A stretch of 64,000 nucleotides of DNA from Pyrococcus horikoshii OT3 (GTDB taxonomy: Archaea > Methanobacteriota_B > Thermococci > Thermococcales > Thermococcaceae), in assembly GCF_000011105.1 (NCBI RefSeq), contig NC_000961.1, positions 1,040,662 to 1,104,661 on the forward strand, given 5' to 3'. Both the position numbers and the translations under genes were made by a program. This document shows, piece after piece, positions 8,009-17,549 of the stretch. The notes below the pieces were generated by a model, which was not told the origin of the DNA, made no database searches, and saw nothing but the letters and a program-made list of their open reading frames with translations. Each line of letters begins with the position of its first letter. Positions within the stretch are counted from its first letter, which is position 1.

Positions 8009-9345
8009 ATTAGCAACCTAAGCTTATCGAGCACTTCCCTGGGATTCCTGCCAAAGATTAATATCATGGGCTCCTTCCCAATATCGCCCAGATGATATAT
8101 TACATCGGGCCTTTTGTTAATCCTCTTTACCGCAACTTCGATTCCCCATGGTATAGTTGCTCCCTCCTTCTCCTTAACTTCAATCGGCTCCTCCCTTCTA
8201 TCGTAAAATGACACAGTGAATCCCTGCTCTTTTGCGAGCTCTACAATTTCCTCGGAATATCTAACATTTATAGCACTTCTATACTTCGGGTAGAACCTCA
8301 TGAAAGTCAAAATGGCCCTTGCTAAATGATCGCTTGCCCCAAATTCCACCGAACCCACGGCCCTGACTTCATTCCCTACCCTGACTATCCTTCCCTTAAC
8401 ACCTGCAACGTCTTCCTTGGTTCTTGCATACGGAAACGGGAGGGCATAAACGAAGTTTGTTCCAACCTCTGGAATTAGCTTTATAGGGTTTATCCTCTCA
8501 AACTCCCTAACAGCTCTTGTAAGCTCTTCATAGATCCTCCATTTCTCCGCTGGAATCTCTATCCAAGCTGATTGATTGACTGGGCAGTGGCCATGTCCAA
8601 TTTTATGACCAGTTGATATTCCTAGAGTGATGAACTCCTTCGCAACGCTTACGGCATCTTCTAAGCTTAAACCTTTAGCTAAGTTAGCGGTAATCGCGGC
8701 CGAAAAGCTACATCCCGTTCCATGAGTACACCCATCAACTTTGGGGGCCCTATAAAGCTTGTAAGCTCCATTATGATAGAGGACATCTATGGCTTCCTTT
8801 CCTTCCAAGTGCCCGCCCTTAACTATAACAGCTTTAGCTCCTGTTTCTTCTGCAATCTTCTTTGCCGCTAGCTTGGCGTCATTTACATTCCTAATCTCCA
8901 TACCGGTAAGCTTCTCGGCCTCAAACCTATTAGGAGTTACAAGGGTTGCAAGTGGAAGAATATACTTAATTAATGCATCCACGGCATCTTCCCTAAGGAG
9001 AGGAGCACCACTTTTAGCGATCATTACTGGATCGACGACTAAAGGAAAATCATAGTTTTTCACTGTCTTTGCTACGGCCTTTATGATCTCAGCATTGCTT
9101 AACATTCCCGTCTTTGCAGCATCAACACCTATATCCTCCGCAACAACCCTTATCTGTTCTGAAACAACCTCGGGAGGAATGTCATGAATAGCAGTTACGG
9201 TCTGTGTGTTCTGGGCCGTTACGGAGGTTATCGCGACTAATCCGTGAACTCCAAAGGCCGTAAACGTCTTTAGATCGGCTTCAATTCCTGCCCCACCTCC
9301 ACTATCACTTCCAGCTATAGTCAGAGCTGTTCTAACAAGTCTCAT
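8005..9345 (-). CDS. thiDN: HMP/HMP-phosphate kinase fused to ThiN thiamine-phosphate synthase domain
   Basis: A 446-residue fusion. Residues 1 to about 260 are ThiD, with TIAGSDSGGGAGIEADL at the start, TPNRFEAEKLTG mid-protein and the anion-hole/catalytic motif GCTHGTGCSFSAA. It phosphorylates HMP and then HMP-phosphate. Residues from about 265 to the end form ThiN (GTNFVYALPFPYARTKEDV, GASDHLARAI, YHLGDIGKEP), the archaeal alternative to ThiE. The start is ATG 9345, overlapping the thiE stop in an ATGA, with GGAGGTG upstream. It is the last gene of the operon. Both ThiN and ThiE are encoded side by side, which is redundant. Confidence 0.95.
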   Translation of the reverse strand: MRLVRTALTIAGSDSGGGAGIEADLKTFTAFGVHGLVAITSVTAQNTQTVTAIHDIPPEVVSEQIRVVAEDIGVDAAKTGMLSNAEIIKAVAKTVKNYDFPLVVDPVMIAKSGAPLLREDAVDALIKYILPLATLVTPNRFEAEKLTGMEIRNVNDAKLAAKKIAEETGAKAVIVKGGHLEGKEAIDVLYHNGAYKLYRAPKVDGCTHGTGCSFSAAITANLAKGLSLEDAVSVAKEFITLGISTGHKIGHGHCPVNQSAWIEIPAEKWRIYEELTRAVREFERINPIKLIPEVGTNFVYALPFPYARTKEDVAGVKGRIVRVGNEVRAVGSVEFGASDHLARAILTFMRFYPKYRSAINVRYSEEIVELAKEQGFTVSFYDRREEPIEVKEKEGATIPWGIEVAVKRINKRPDVIYHLGDIGKEPMILIFGRNPREVLDKLRLLI

Positions 9346-9965
9346 CCCAACACCTCCTCAATGATTCTTCTTAAACCTTCAGTTGCCCTTTTAACATCCT
9401 CAGTACCCATAACGGCCGAAACAACGGCTATTCCGTCGACTCCAGTTAAGAGAACTTCCCTAACATTTTCCAAATTTATTCCTCCAATGGCAACAACGGG
9501 AATTTTAACTGCATTAACTATCTCCCTAAGTCCCTCTATTCCTATAACCTTGACATCCTTTTTAGTTTGCGTAGGAAACACGGAGCCGGCCCCTAGATAA
9601 TCAGCCCCTTTCATTTCGGCTTCTAATGCCTCCTCTAGTGAATAGACTGAAGCTCCTATTATTAGATTAGGGGCTATTTCCCTCGCAATCTCTATCGGCA
9701 TATCATCAGGTCCCAATTGAACGCCATCAGCATTGACTGCTAGTGCAACGTCTATCCTGTCATCAACGAAGAAGAGGGCCCCATATTCATTTGTCAACTT
9801 CCTTATCTCCTTTCCAATCTCATACATCTCTCTTGTTGGAGCGTTCTTTATCCTTAGTTGAATTGATGTTGCTCCTCCCTCCAGGGCCTGCTTTACACTC
9901 GCAATCTCAGGCTTAAGTCTTCTATCCGTAATTATGTACAACTTCAATTTCTCCTTAAAGTTCAA
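9342..9965 (-). CDS. thiE: thiamine-phosphate synthase
   Basis: Joins HMP-diphosphate and thiazole phosphate. The 207-residue TIM barrel shows LYIITDRR, the substrate motif IQLRIKN, FVDDRIDVALAVNADGVQLGPDDMP, GASVYSLEEA, GAGSVFPTQTKKD and VVAIGGINLENV, all standard for ThiE. The likely start is a TTG at 9965, overlapping the end of thiM by 11 bases; no in-frame ATG is near. Length is normal. Its product overlaps functionally with the ThiN domain of the next gene. Confidence 0.95.
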   Translation of the reverse strand: MNFKEKLKLYIITDRRLKPEIASVKQALEGGATSIQLRIKNAPTREMYEIGKEIRKLTNEYGALFFVDDRIDVALAVNADGVQLGPDDMPIEIAREIAPNLIIGASVYSLEEALEAEMKGADYLGAGSVFPTQTKKDVKVIGIEGLREIVNAVKIPVVAIGGINLENVREVLLTGVDGIAVVSAVMGTEDVKRATEGLRRIIEEVLG

Positions 9966-10752
9966 CTTCCCTCACCTTAGCGTAGGTTCTTATAACGTTC
10001 TCGTTTATCCTATAAAGCCAGTCGTAAAGTTTAACGTGAAAGCTCCCAGGATATTTTGCCTCTTCATAGGCCTTTTCCGCTGCAATCCCAAAGGTAACTA
10101 AAGCAGATGTAGTTGCTTTTAGAGGTTCAGTTACGGCTACGAATGCTCCAGTAAGGGCTGCTACCATGCAACCGGTTCCGGTGACTCTTCCAAGGAGTTC
10201 ATGGCCATTATATACTGCAAAGGTTCTTCTCCCATCACTTACATAATCCACGGCCCCCGTAACTGCAACGGTGGTGTTAAATTCTCTGGCCGCATTCATT
10301 GTTAACTTCTTGGCCTCCTCTTCTCCGTATTCTAAGGAATCAACACCCCTAGTCTTTCCCTCTTCTCCCAAGAGGGCCGATATTTCACCGAAGTTGCCCT
10401 TTAGTACGTCAACCCCTCTACTCAAAATCTCTAGGGAAACTCTAGTTCTAAATTTGGTTGCTCCAGCTCCCACGGGATCAAGTACAATCGGTTTTCCTAA
10501 TTCGTTTGCAATTTCGGTTGCTTTTACCATTGATCTTCTCCATCCAGAGTCAAGGGTTCCAATATTTATGACAACAGCATCCGCTAGTCTTATCATCTCC
10601 TCCAGCTCCTCTTCGGCATGGGCCATAACTGGTGAGGCCCCTAATGCTAGCAAGGCATTTGCCGTAGTGTTCATCACGACGAAATTCGTTATGTTATGGA
10701 CAAGGGGCCTTCTCTCTCTAACTCTCTTGAGGGCTTCAATGATGAACTTCAT
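9955..10752 (-). CDS. thiM: hydroxyethylthiazole kinase
   Basis: Phosphorylates the thiazole alcohol for salvage. The 265-residue protein shows the ThiM signatures RPLVHNITNFVVMNTTANAL, SPVMAHAEEELEEM, PIVLDPVGAGAT and the catalytic motif GRVTGTGCMVAAL. The ATG at 10752 lies inside the last codons of the permease gene (17-base overlap). It is part of the tenA-permease-thiM-thiE-thiDN operon and indicates that the cell recovers thiazole rather than only making it. Confidence 0.96.
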   Translation of the reverse strand: MKFIIEALKRVRERRPLVHNITNFVVMNTTANALLALGASPVMAHAEEELEEMIRLADAVVINIGTLDSGWRRSMVKATEIANELGKPIVLDPVGAGATKFRTRVSLEILSRGVDVLKGNFGEISALLGEEGKTRGVDSLEYGEEEAKKLTMNAAREFNTTVAVTGAVDYVSDGRRTFAVYNGHELLGRVTGTGCMVAALTGAFVAVTEPLKATTSALVTFGIAAEKAYEEAKYPGSFHVKLYDWLYRINENVIRTYAKVREVEL

Positions 10753-12004
10753 TCTTACTGCCCCCTAAAGATAAGATATAGTATAGCACTAAAGTTATAA
10801 GGAACACCGGAATGCTTGCTCCTATTCTATCTCCAAGTGGGCTAAGTACTGGAACTGGAACTCCGATTAAGCTTTCCATTGTCATGGAAATATAAAGTGC
10901 GAATCCTACTATCCAGGCCACTATTCCTGGGATCCTGATTCTTTGATTCGCTAGAAGTTCATTAGCGTCATATTTCTTCCTAACCATAAAGTAGTCGGCA
11001 ATCATTATTGCTGCTAAGGGTACGAAAGCCCCGCCAATTAGTAAGAGAAAAGCCTCATATTTATCTACAGGGAACACCAAGGCTAAAAGCGTTCCTAAAG
11101 TCCCGACAATTAAGATTTGGGTTTTCAGGCTAGCCTTAGGATTAACGTTCTTCCAAGTAATTGAAGCGGAGTATATATCCATGAATGTAGTGTTTAAGGT
11201 AGAAACTAGCACTATTAGCATTGCTGGAATTCCCAGCCCGTATGCCGCTATTAGGCTTATCGGGTCTTCTTTTCCCATTGCAACGTTACTTAACGCCCCT
11301 AAGAAATAACAGAAGGCCGATCCCGCTAGATGACCTAGATAAGTTCCCCAAGCAGCATCGCTTTTACTCTTCGCAAATCTAGAATAATCAGCTATTGTAG
11401 GTGCCCAGCTAAGTGGCATCGCTATTACCAAGTCTAAAGCTATTAGCAATGGTAAGCCTCCAGTTCCAGGCTTGTTCCATAGCTCAGAGAACGAATATTT
11501 GCTAAAGATTACGTATAATAACCATCCACTGAGAATCGCCAGAAGGATTACGGAAAGCTTCTCTAACCATCCCCACCTTTCAGGACCTACCAATGTCCAA
11601 ACTGTAACAAGTACTCCAAGTACTATGACCCAAGCAAAATATGTCCCAGGGAATATTACGTCTAAGGCCCTAGCTCCTACTATCAGCATTATTGCAGTCC
11701 AGCCTATTAGCTGAAGGTAATTAAGGAGAGAAGGTAAGATTGAACCTTTACCCCCTAGGGGACCCCTAGAGAGAACCATCGTAGGGAGTCCCGTTTCCTG
11801 ACCTTCTATTGCTATTAAGCTCATAACGGCATTACCTAGGAGATGACCGAGGATAATAATAGCTAAGGCCTGCTTTAGGGATAAATAGGGGGTAAGAAGA
11901 GCACCGGCCCAAATCACAGCTATTCCAAAGTCGGCTCCGAACCATATTGAGAAGTTACTCCAAAAGTCAAATATCCTTTCTTTTACCGGCTTTATATCCT
12001 GCAT
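10736..12004 (-). CDS. NCS1-family permease, probable HMP (pyrimidine) transporter
   Basis: A 422-residue integral membrane protein with about 12 hydrophobic segments and the NCS1 features FSIWFGADFGIAVIWAGA and VLSRGPLGGKGSILP near the N-terminus. The NCS1 family carries cytosine, purines, allantoin and, in the CytX/HMP-transporter branch, thiamine pyrimidine. Its place between tenA and thiM, overlapping thiM, points to uptake of HMP or its aminopyrimidine precursors. Substrate is inferred from context only. Confidence 0.88.
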   Translation of the reverse strand: MQDIKPVKERIFDFWSNFSIWFGADFGIAVIWAGALLTPYLSLKQALAIIILGHLLGNAVMSLIAIEGQETGLPTMVLSRGPLGGKGSILPSLLNYLQLIGWTAIMLIVGARALDVIFPGTYFAWVIVLGVLVTVWTLVGPERWGWLEKLSVILLAILSGWLLYVIFSKYSFSELWNKPGTGGLPLLIALDLVIAMPLSWAPTIADYSRFAKSKSDAAWGTYLGHLAGSAFCYFLGALSNVAMGKEDPISLIAAYGLGIPAMLIVLVSTLNTTFMDIYSASITWKNVNPKASLKTQILIVGTLGTLLALVFPVDKYEAFLLLIGGAFVPLAAIMIADYFMVRKKYDANELLANQRIRIPGIVAWIVGFALYISMTMESLIGVPVPVLSPLGDRIGASIPVFLITLVLYYILSLGGSKNEVHH

Positions 12005-12634
12005 TTACTCACCCCCATAGGCTATGTCCCAAAAGAGTAACTCAAAGTTGGATACCTCCCTGAATACAATTTTGGCTTTCTCCTTTTCGAATTCTCCATG
12101 CTTCTCTGCTAGGGGATTAAGAATTGCTTCAATTTTGTTTACGTATTTTTCAAACTCCTGGGAACTCCAATGATTTATGAAGTCGATGTAGGGGTTATCA
12201 CTTCTTACCCTATCCCGAACCCATTTCCATGCTTCATAATATGCTTTCTCCTCACAGTAATATGCTGTAAATCCCTCAAGAAAACTCCCAGAATAAGCGA
12301 CATTTAATAAGTAGTTAACGTAAGCCTTTGCTCTCCAGTCAATGTTCCCGTTTAGTCTTATTCCAAGCTTTTCGGCATTTCTTTTGAACATGTCTAGCTC
12401 GGTTGATATATAATATATCGATTCTGAAAAGAAGCTTAAAAGGTCATCAGGGGCTTTCGCCATGAGGATGGCCATGAATCTGAGGGCGTTCTTGACAAAG
12501 TAATAATCATTGACGAGCCATCTTGCAAACTTTTCCCTAGAAATGGAATTCTCGGCCACCTCAATGAGGAACCTATGGGGGAGGAACTTTCTCCAGATTT
12601 CGCTTGAATTTCGTAAAAGTTCATCAGAAAACAT
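12005..12634 (-). CDS. tenA: TenA-family aminopyrimidine aminohydrolase, TenA_E type
   Basis: A 209-residue all-helical thiaminase II/TenA protein. The start at 12634 has GGAGGGGTG upstream and overlaps the preceding tenA paralogue by 11 bases. The family motifs are ARWLVNDYYFVKNALRFMA, EGFTAYYCEEKAYYEAW and the C-terminal catalytic glutamate in NFELLFWDIAY. At the position of the TenA nucleophilic cysteine (LLPC in the paralogue) this protein has glutamate, the hallmark of the TenA_E subgroup; a cysteine occurs one residue earlier. TenA_E enzymes in plants act on amino-HMP and formylamino-HMP. Confidence 0.88.
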   Translation of the reverse strand: MFSDELLRNSSEIWRKFLPHRFLIEVAENSISREKFARWLVNDYYFVKNALRFMAILMAKAPDDLLSFFSESIYYISTELDMFKRNAEKLGIRLNGNIDWRAKAYVNYLLNVAYSGSFLEGFTAYYCEEKAYYEAWKWVRDRVRSDNPYIDFINHWSSQEFEKYVNKIEAILNPLAEKHGEFEKEKAKIVFREVSNFELLFWDIAYGGE

Positions 12635-13271
12635 CACCACCCCTCCATGCCATTTCCCAAAATGCAAGCTCAAATTTACTCCCGGTTATGAAAATTCTTC
12701 TTAGTCTGTCATAGCCTGAATGCCCTGAGGAATCTATTATCTTCCTAAGCCTTCCAACCAAGTTTAGGTACTCATTGCTCAGGTAAACTTTGCCCCATTC
12801 CCTGTATATTTTGATGGGGTTATCTCTAAGCTTATCTTTGTGATATTCTGCTATCTCCGCATAGCTCCAAAAACATGGAAGCAGGGCTGTTAATCCCTCT
12901 ATAATATTCCCTTTATACGCGGTGGCCAGCATAAAATCCATGTATGCAGAATTAACGAGAGTAGGTTCAGTCTTTATTGCATCCTCTAACGTGAGATCTA
13001 ACTCCTTCAATAGCTTCACATAGTTCTCTACTTCAACCGTTACCTCATCTCTTGCGAGCTCTATTAGCTCGGCCATTAATGGATACTCGGCTTTCGAAGA
13101 AATCACGGCTAGAGCCCTTGTTAAACCAACTAGATAATTAAAGTCTTGTAGTACATAGAACTTAAACTTTTCAAGGGGTAGCGTCCCGGAATAGAGCTGG
13201 ACAACAAAAGGATGCTCAAAGATCTTTTTCCAGATTTGTTCAGAATCCCTTCTCAACTTATCTGTTATCAT
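12624..13271 (-). CDS. tenA: TenA-family aminopyrimidine aminohydrolase, TenA_C type
   Basis: A 215-residue TenA/thiaminase II protein that releases HMP from aminomethylpyrimidine formed by thiamine breakdown. FYVLQDFNYLVGLTRAL carries the active-site aspartate-tyrosine region, EGLTALLPCFWSYAEI the nucleophilic cysteine, and KFELAFWEMAW the catalytic glutamate. I take the ATG at 13271, preceded by GGTGAGG; the GTG at 13280 lies within the binding site. It is the first gene of the thiamine operon, with a TATA box (GTTATAAAAG) about 30 bases upstream. I recall a P. horikoshii TenA structure (PH1161). Confidence 0.93.
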   Translation of the reverse strand: MITDKLRRDSEQIWKKIFEHPFVVQLYSGTLPLEKFKFYVLQDFNYLVGLTRALAVISSKAEYPLMAELIELARDEVTVEVENYVKLLKELDLTLEDAIKTEPTLVNSAYMDFMLATAYKGNIIEGLTALLPCFWSYAEIAEYHKDKLRDNPIKIYREWGKVYLSNEYLNLVGRLRKIIDSSGHSGYDRLRRIFITGSKFELAFWEMAWRGGDVF

Positions 13272-13430
13272 TACCCTCACCGTTACCCCACTCTTCAGCG
13301 TTCTTTTATAACTTTTTTGTTAAATTCCATAACCTTGTTATAATTATGTGTTTAGTTGACAAATTTTTGTAAAATAAATTTTAAAAATTAATCAATCTTT
13401 GACAAAACAAAGGCAATTGGAGGGGAAAGG
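13272..13430. promoter_or_regulatory. divergent promoter region, thiamine operon / purine permease
   Basis: An AT-rich intergenic stretch. On the minus strand AGTTATAAAAG near 13303-13313 is a TATA box for the tenA operon. On the plus strand AATTTTAAAAATTA near 13377-13390 is a TATA box for the permease, whose ATG is preceded by GGAGGGG. I see no TPP riboswitch-like conserved core and no clear palindrome, so the mode of thiamine control is not apparent. Confidence 0.6.
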
Positions 13431-14762
13431 ATGGGTTGGGCTGAGAGGTATTTCGAGCTAGATAAGTATGGCACAGATGTAAAAACTGAGGTTTTAGCTG
13501 GTTTAACAACGTTCATGACCATGGCATATATTCTCCTTGTAAATCCAATAATCCTCAGTAGCGCCATGGGAAAGGAAGCTTTTGATTCACTTGTCGCTGC
13601 AACTGCGCTCTCTGCTGGACTTACAACGATTTTAATGGGGCTTTATGCCAAGAAACCCTTCGCCCTGGCCCCAGGGATGGGTCTTAATGCTTACTTTGCT
13701 TATACAGTCGCCCCCAAATACGGGTGGAAGGTTGCACTAGCCGCTGTGTTTGTTGAAGGTATAATATTCATAATCCTAAGCGTAACCAAGGTCAGAAGCG
13801 CCATAATTCATGCGATCCCACTTAGCCAAAAGTATGCCGTGGGAGCAGGTATAGGTCTTTTCTTGACGTTCATCGGTTTGAATGACGTTGGTTTGCTTAC
13901 TGGTGTCACCAGTAAGGAGGGAATTCTTCAATTTACAGGTCTTAATGCAAAGTTCTTAGCGACAGCTCAGGGCTTACTTTTCGTCTTCGGACTTTTACTC
14001 GCTGGAATACTGATAGGGCTTAGGATAAAGGGAGCATTATTGATTTCAATACTAACTACAAGCATCATCGGTTGGATATTCAACGTAGCTCCCAGGCCTG
14101 AGGGAGTGGTTTCATTACCAACCTTAAGTTATACCTTCCTCAAACTTGATCTTCACGGCTTATTAAATGCTGGAGCCCTAGGAGTGATATTTGCTTTCTT
14201 CATGGTTGACTTCTTTGATACTCTTGGAACGGTAACCGGATTGAGTGCAAAGGCAGGATTCCTAACTAAGGAAGGAAAAATCCCGGACGCTGAGAAAGTC
14301 CTTCTAACGGATGCAATAGGAACGACATTGGGGGCCCTCCTAGGAACTTCAACCGTAACAACCTACATTGAGAGTGCGGCCGGTATAGAGGAAGGAGGTA
14401 GAACGGGTCTTACAGCATTAACGACTGGATTACTTCTACTAGCAGTTGGCCTCTTTATAGCTCCAATAGCAAAGGCTATTCCCTCATTTGCAACTGCTCC
14501 CGCCTTAGTTATCGTTGGTTACTACATGATAAGTGCCATAAGAGAAGTTGACTTCAGCGATCCCACAGAAGCAATTCCAGCATTCTTAGTCTTAATTACG
14601 ATTCCATTTACTTATTCAATTGCAGATGGAATAGGAGTGGGATTCATAAGCTATACACTGATAAAGGTCTTTACGGGAAGGTGGAAGGAGGTACACCCAC
14701 TAATGTACATCTTAGCCCTCATCTTCGTAGGATACTTTGCTTACCTTGCTGGAGTCTTTTGA
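13431..14762 (+). CDS. AzgA-like NCS2 purine (adenine/guanine/hypoxanthine) permease
   Basis: A 443-residue membrane protein with the AzgA-branch motifs YFELDKYGTDVKTEVLAGLT at the N-terminus, ALAPGMGLNAYFAYTV in segment 3 and VDFFDTLGTVTGLSAKAG and LLGTSTVTTYIESAAG in the re-entrant substrate loops. AzgA-type transporters are proton symporters for hypoxanthine, guanine or adenine. It is divergent from the thiamine operon and its end overlaps the convergent regulator gene by 22 bases. Substrate choice within purines cannot be read from the sequence. Confidence 0.9.
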   Translation: MGWAERYFELDKYGTDVKTEVLAGLTTFMTMAYILLVNPIILSSAMGKEAFDSLVAATALSAGLTTILMGLYAKKPFALAPGMGLNAYFAYTVAPKYGWKVALAAVFVEGIIFIILSVTKVRSAIIHAIPLSQKYAVGAGIGLFLTFIGLNDVGLLTGVTSKEGILQFTGLNAKFLATAQGLLFVFGLLLAGILIGLRIKGALLISILTTSIIGWIFNVAPRPEGVVSLPTLSYTFLKLDLHGLLNAGALGVIFAFFMVDFFDTLGTVTGLSAKAGFLTKEGKIPDAEKVLLTDAIGTTLGALLGTSTVTTYIESAAGIEEGGRTGLTALTTGLLLLAVGLFIAPIAKAIPSFATAPALVIVGYYMISAIREVDFSDPTEAIPAFLVLITIPFTYSIADGIGVGFISYTLIKVFTGRWKEVHPLMYILALIFVGYFAYLAGVF

Positions 14763-15187
14763 TTTTTATCTTCTTCTTGAACTTTCTTTAAGAATTGTTT
14801 CAAAACATAAGGACAGTTTTCCTGAATATATGTTATAAACTCCCTAATCCTCTTAACGGTAACTTCGCTGACGTAGTGCTCAAATTGACATGCATCCTCT
14901 TCAGCTATTTCAGGTGGAATGCCAAGAACGTTAGTAAAAAACTCCGTTAAAAGAATGTGCTTTGAGTAAGTTTCCTCGGCTATCTTTCGACCTTCTTCGG
15001 TAAGAGTTATTCTATCATGCTTCTCGTATTCCACTAATCCCTTTTTGCTGAGTTTTTTTAATGCATCAACGACACTTGGAGGCTTTACTTTTAGTATTTT
15101 GGCGATGTCTTTAACCCTAATGACACCTTTATTTTTTTGGAGCAGATACATGACCTCCAGATATTCCTCCTCTCTCTTCGAAACCAT
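14741..15187 (-). CDS. DtxR/MntR-family metal-dependent transcriptional regulator
   Basis: A 148-residue repressor. Residues 1-65 form the winged helix (EEYLEVMYLLQKNKGVIRVKDIAKILKVKPPSVVDALKKL), followed by the dimerisation and metal-binding domain with YSKHILLTEFFTNVLGIP and the metal ligands in DACQFEHYVS. There is no C-terminal SH3-like domain, so it is the short MntR-like form. A palindrome TTAGATTTACCTAA lies just upstream over its promoter, and related sites precede feoA and a NifX-like gene, suggesting autoregulation and iron or manganese control. Confidence 0.92.
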   Translation of the reverse strand: MVSKREEEYLEVMYLLQKNKGVIRVKDIAKILKVKPPSVVDALKKLSKKGLVEYEKHDRITLTEEGRKIAEETYSKHILLTEFFTNVLGIPPEIAEEDACQFEHYVSEVTVKRIREFITYIQENCPYVLKQFLKKVQEEDKNQKTPAR

Positions 15188-15199
15188 TTTCTCACCAAG

Positions 15200-15213
15200 T
15201 TAGATTTACCTAA
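15200..15213. promoter_or_regulatory. DtxR-type box (TTAG-N6-CTAA) before the regulator gene
   Basis: TTAGATTTACCTAA lies between a TATA box (ATTTAAATAATT, 15218-15229) and the regulator start at 15187, that is over the expected transcription start. TTAGG/CCTAA half-sites are the ends of the DtxR/IdeR consensus. The same spacing is found at 46950-46963 and 63618-63631. Confidence 0.65.
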
Positions 15214-15227
15214 GAAGATTTAAATAA

Positions 15228-16310
15228 TTAATTTAGGGGGATCCTCTCTACCTCTATCCTATCCCAGGTTGGATACTCCTCAACTATGTAGAACTTGACG
15301 TCACCCTCAACAACCTCGGCCAATTCCTCGGCAACTTCAATCGGCATCTCAATTCTCTTCTTTTCCCAATTTATATACAGCCATTCCCTTGGAACTTCCG
15401 CCTCCTCAATGAGGAATTTATACAACTCTTCAAGATCTTCATATTCAGCTATTCCAAATCTAAGTGTTCCATCCTCCGTAATTTCCATATAAGGCTTAGC
15501 AACGTTCTTTGCCATCCTTCTCAGCCTATTTCTTAACTGAACAGCATCCTTAAGCTTAGCAGTGCAAAGATGGTAATTGAGGGAGGTGTTTCTTTCCCCC
15601 CACTCGAGGATCCTCAAACCAAGCTCAAGAGAGCCTTTTATTGCAGAGCTTTCATTACTTACAGGCTTATATCCTCTATTTAAGAGATTCCTAAGGTTTG
15701 TTTCACTGTATTCCAGCTCATTTATGTTTAAGAATTTTCCTCCCCACTTATCAAGTATTCCAGCAAACCACTTTATCCTATCTTCAAACCCAGGAACTGC
15801 TGGAACCTCTCCTCCAACATCCCAGTTAAAGTCAAAAGCATTCTTTAAGTTCTCAATTTCCCTATTTAAAAATTTTGAAGAAGGCTCAAACAAGTCTGGA
15901 TGGAACCTTATCTCATCAAGCCCAGCATCGTAGAGCATAGATAACGCCTTTTTATCTGCAAGAATACCCGTCGTGTATAGATGAATATGGAATTTACTTC
16001 CGAATTCTTCTTTGAGGGCTCTTATGTAATCCACGGTTCTTGTTAGCCTCGCTAATGGATCCCCACCAGTAACACCCGCTCCTTTGGCTTCCTGTATCTT
16101 TGCTTCCTCTATTATATCCTCAATCTTCGTTATAGGTCTTTCATTAGCATATGCCACATCTTTTCTCCTCCAGGAGCTTAAAGGACAGTAGAAGCAATTC
16201 CTAGGGCAGACTCCAGTAACGAATAGCACAAGTTTCTCTCCCCTAACGCAATATTGACAACCTTTTGGGAGTTCCCCTACAACATACGAATAATAAGGAG
16301 TTTTTCTCAT
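15228..16310 (-). CDS. radical SAM protein
   Basis: A 360-residue protein with the radical SAM cluster motif CPRNCFYCP at about residue 40, preceded by another cysteine pair (KGCQYCVRGEK) that could bind an additional cluster or metal. GAGVTGGDPLARLTRTVDY is the SAM-binding GGE/GGDP motif and HIHLYTTG the next strand; the C-terminal 100 residues form an unassigned domain. I choose ATG 16310, with GGGTGAG upstream, over the GTG at 16343. The substrate is unknown. Next upstream is a second radical SAM gene, so the pair may work together. Confidence 0.85.
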   Translation of the reverse strand: MRKTPYYSYVVGELPKGCQYCVRGEKLVLFVTGVCPRNCFYCPLSSWRRKDVAYANERPITKIEDIIEEAKIQEAKGAGVTGGDPLARLTRTVDYIRALKEEFGSKFHIHLYTTGILADKKALSMLYDAGLDEIRFHPDLFEPSSKFLNREIENLKNAFDFNWDVGGEVPAVPGFEDRIKWFAGILDKWGGKFLNINELEYSETNLRNLLNRGYKPVSNESSAIKGSLELGLRILEWGERNTSLNYHLCTAKLKDAVQLRNRLRRMAKNVAKPYMEITEDGTLRFGIAEYEDLEELYKFLIEEAEVPREWLYINWEKKRIEMPIEVAEELAEVVEGDVKFYIVEEYPTWDRIEVERIPLN

Positions 16311-16365
16311 TATCTCACCCTCAGCCAGCCATCCTTTAATCACCGCTCATTTAACAGCTCTCTCA

Positions 16366-17469
<1,104 letters not shown>

Positions 17470-17549
17470 TTAAGCTTATGCCATTAAATTATTACAATTA
17501 ATGAAAATGCTTTTATTCATCTATGATGTAAATTTATTGGGGAAACTAT

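Noticed and set aside
13272-13430. TPP riboswitch ahead of the thiamine operon
   Set aside because: No conserved THI-box core is visible and the leader is too short and AT-rich.
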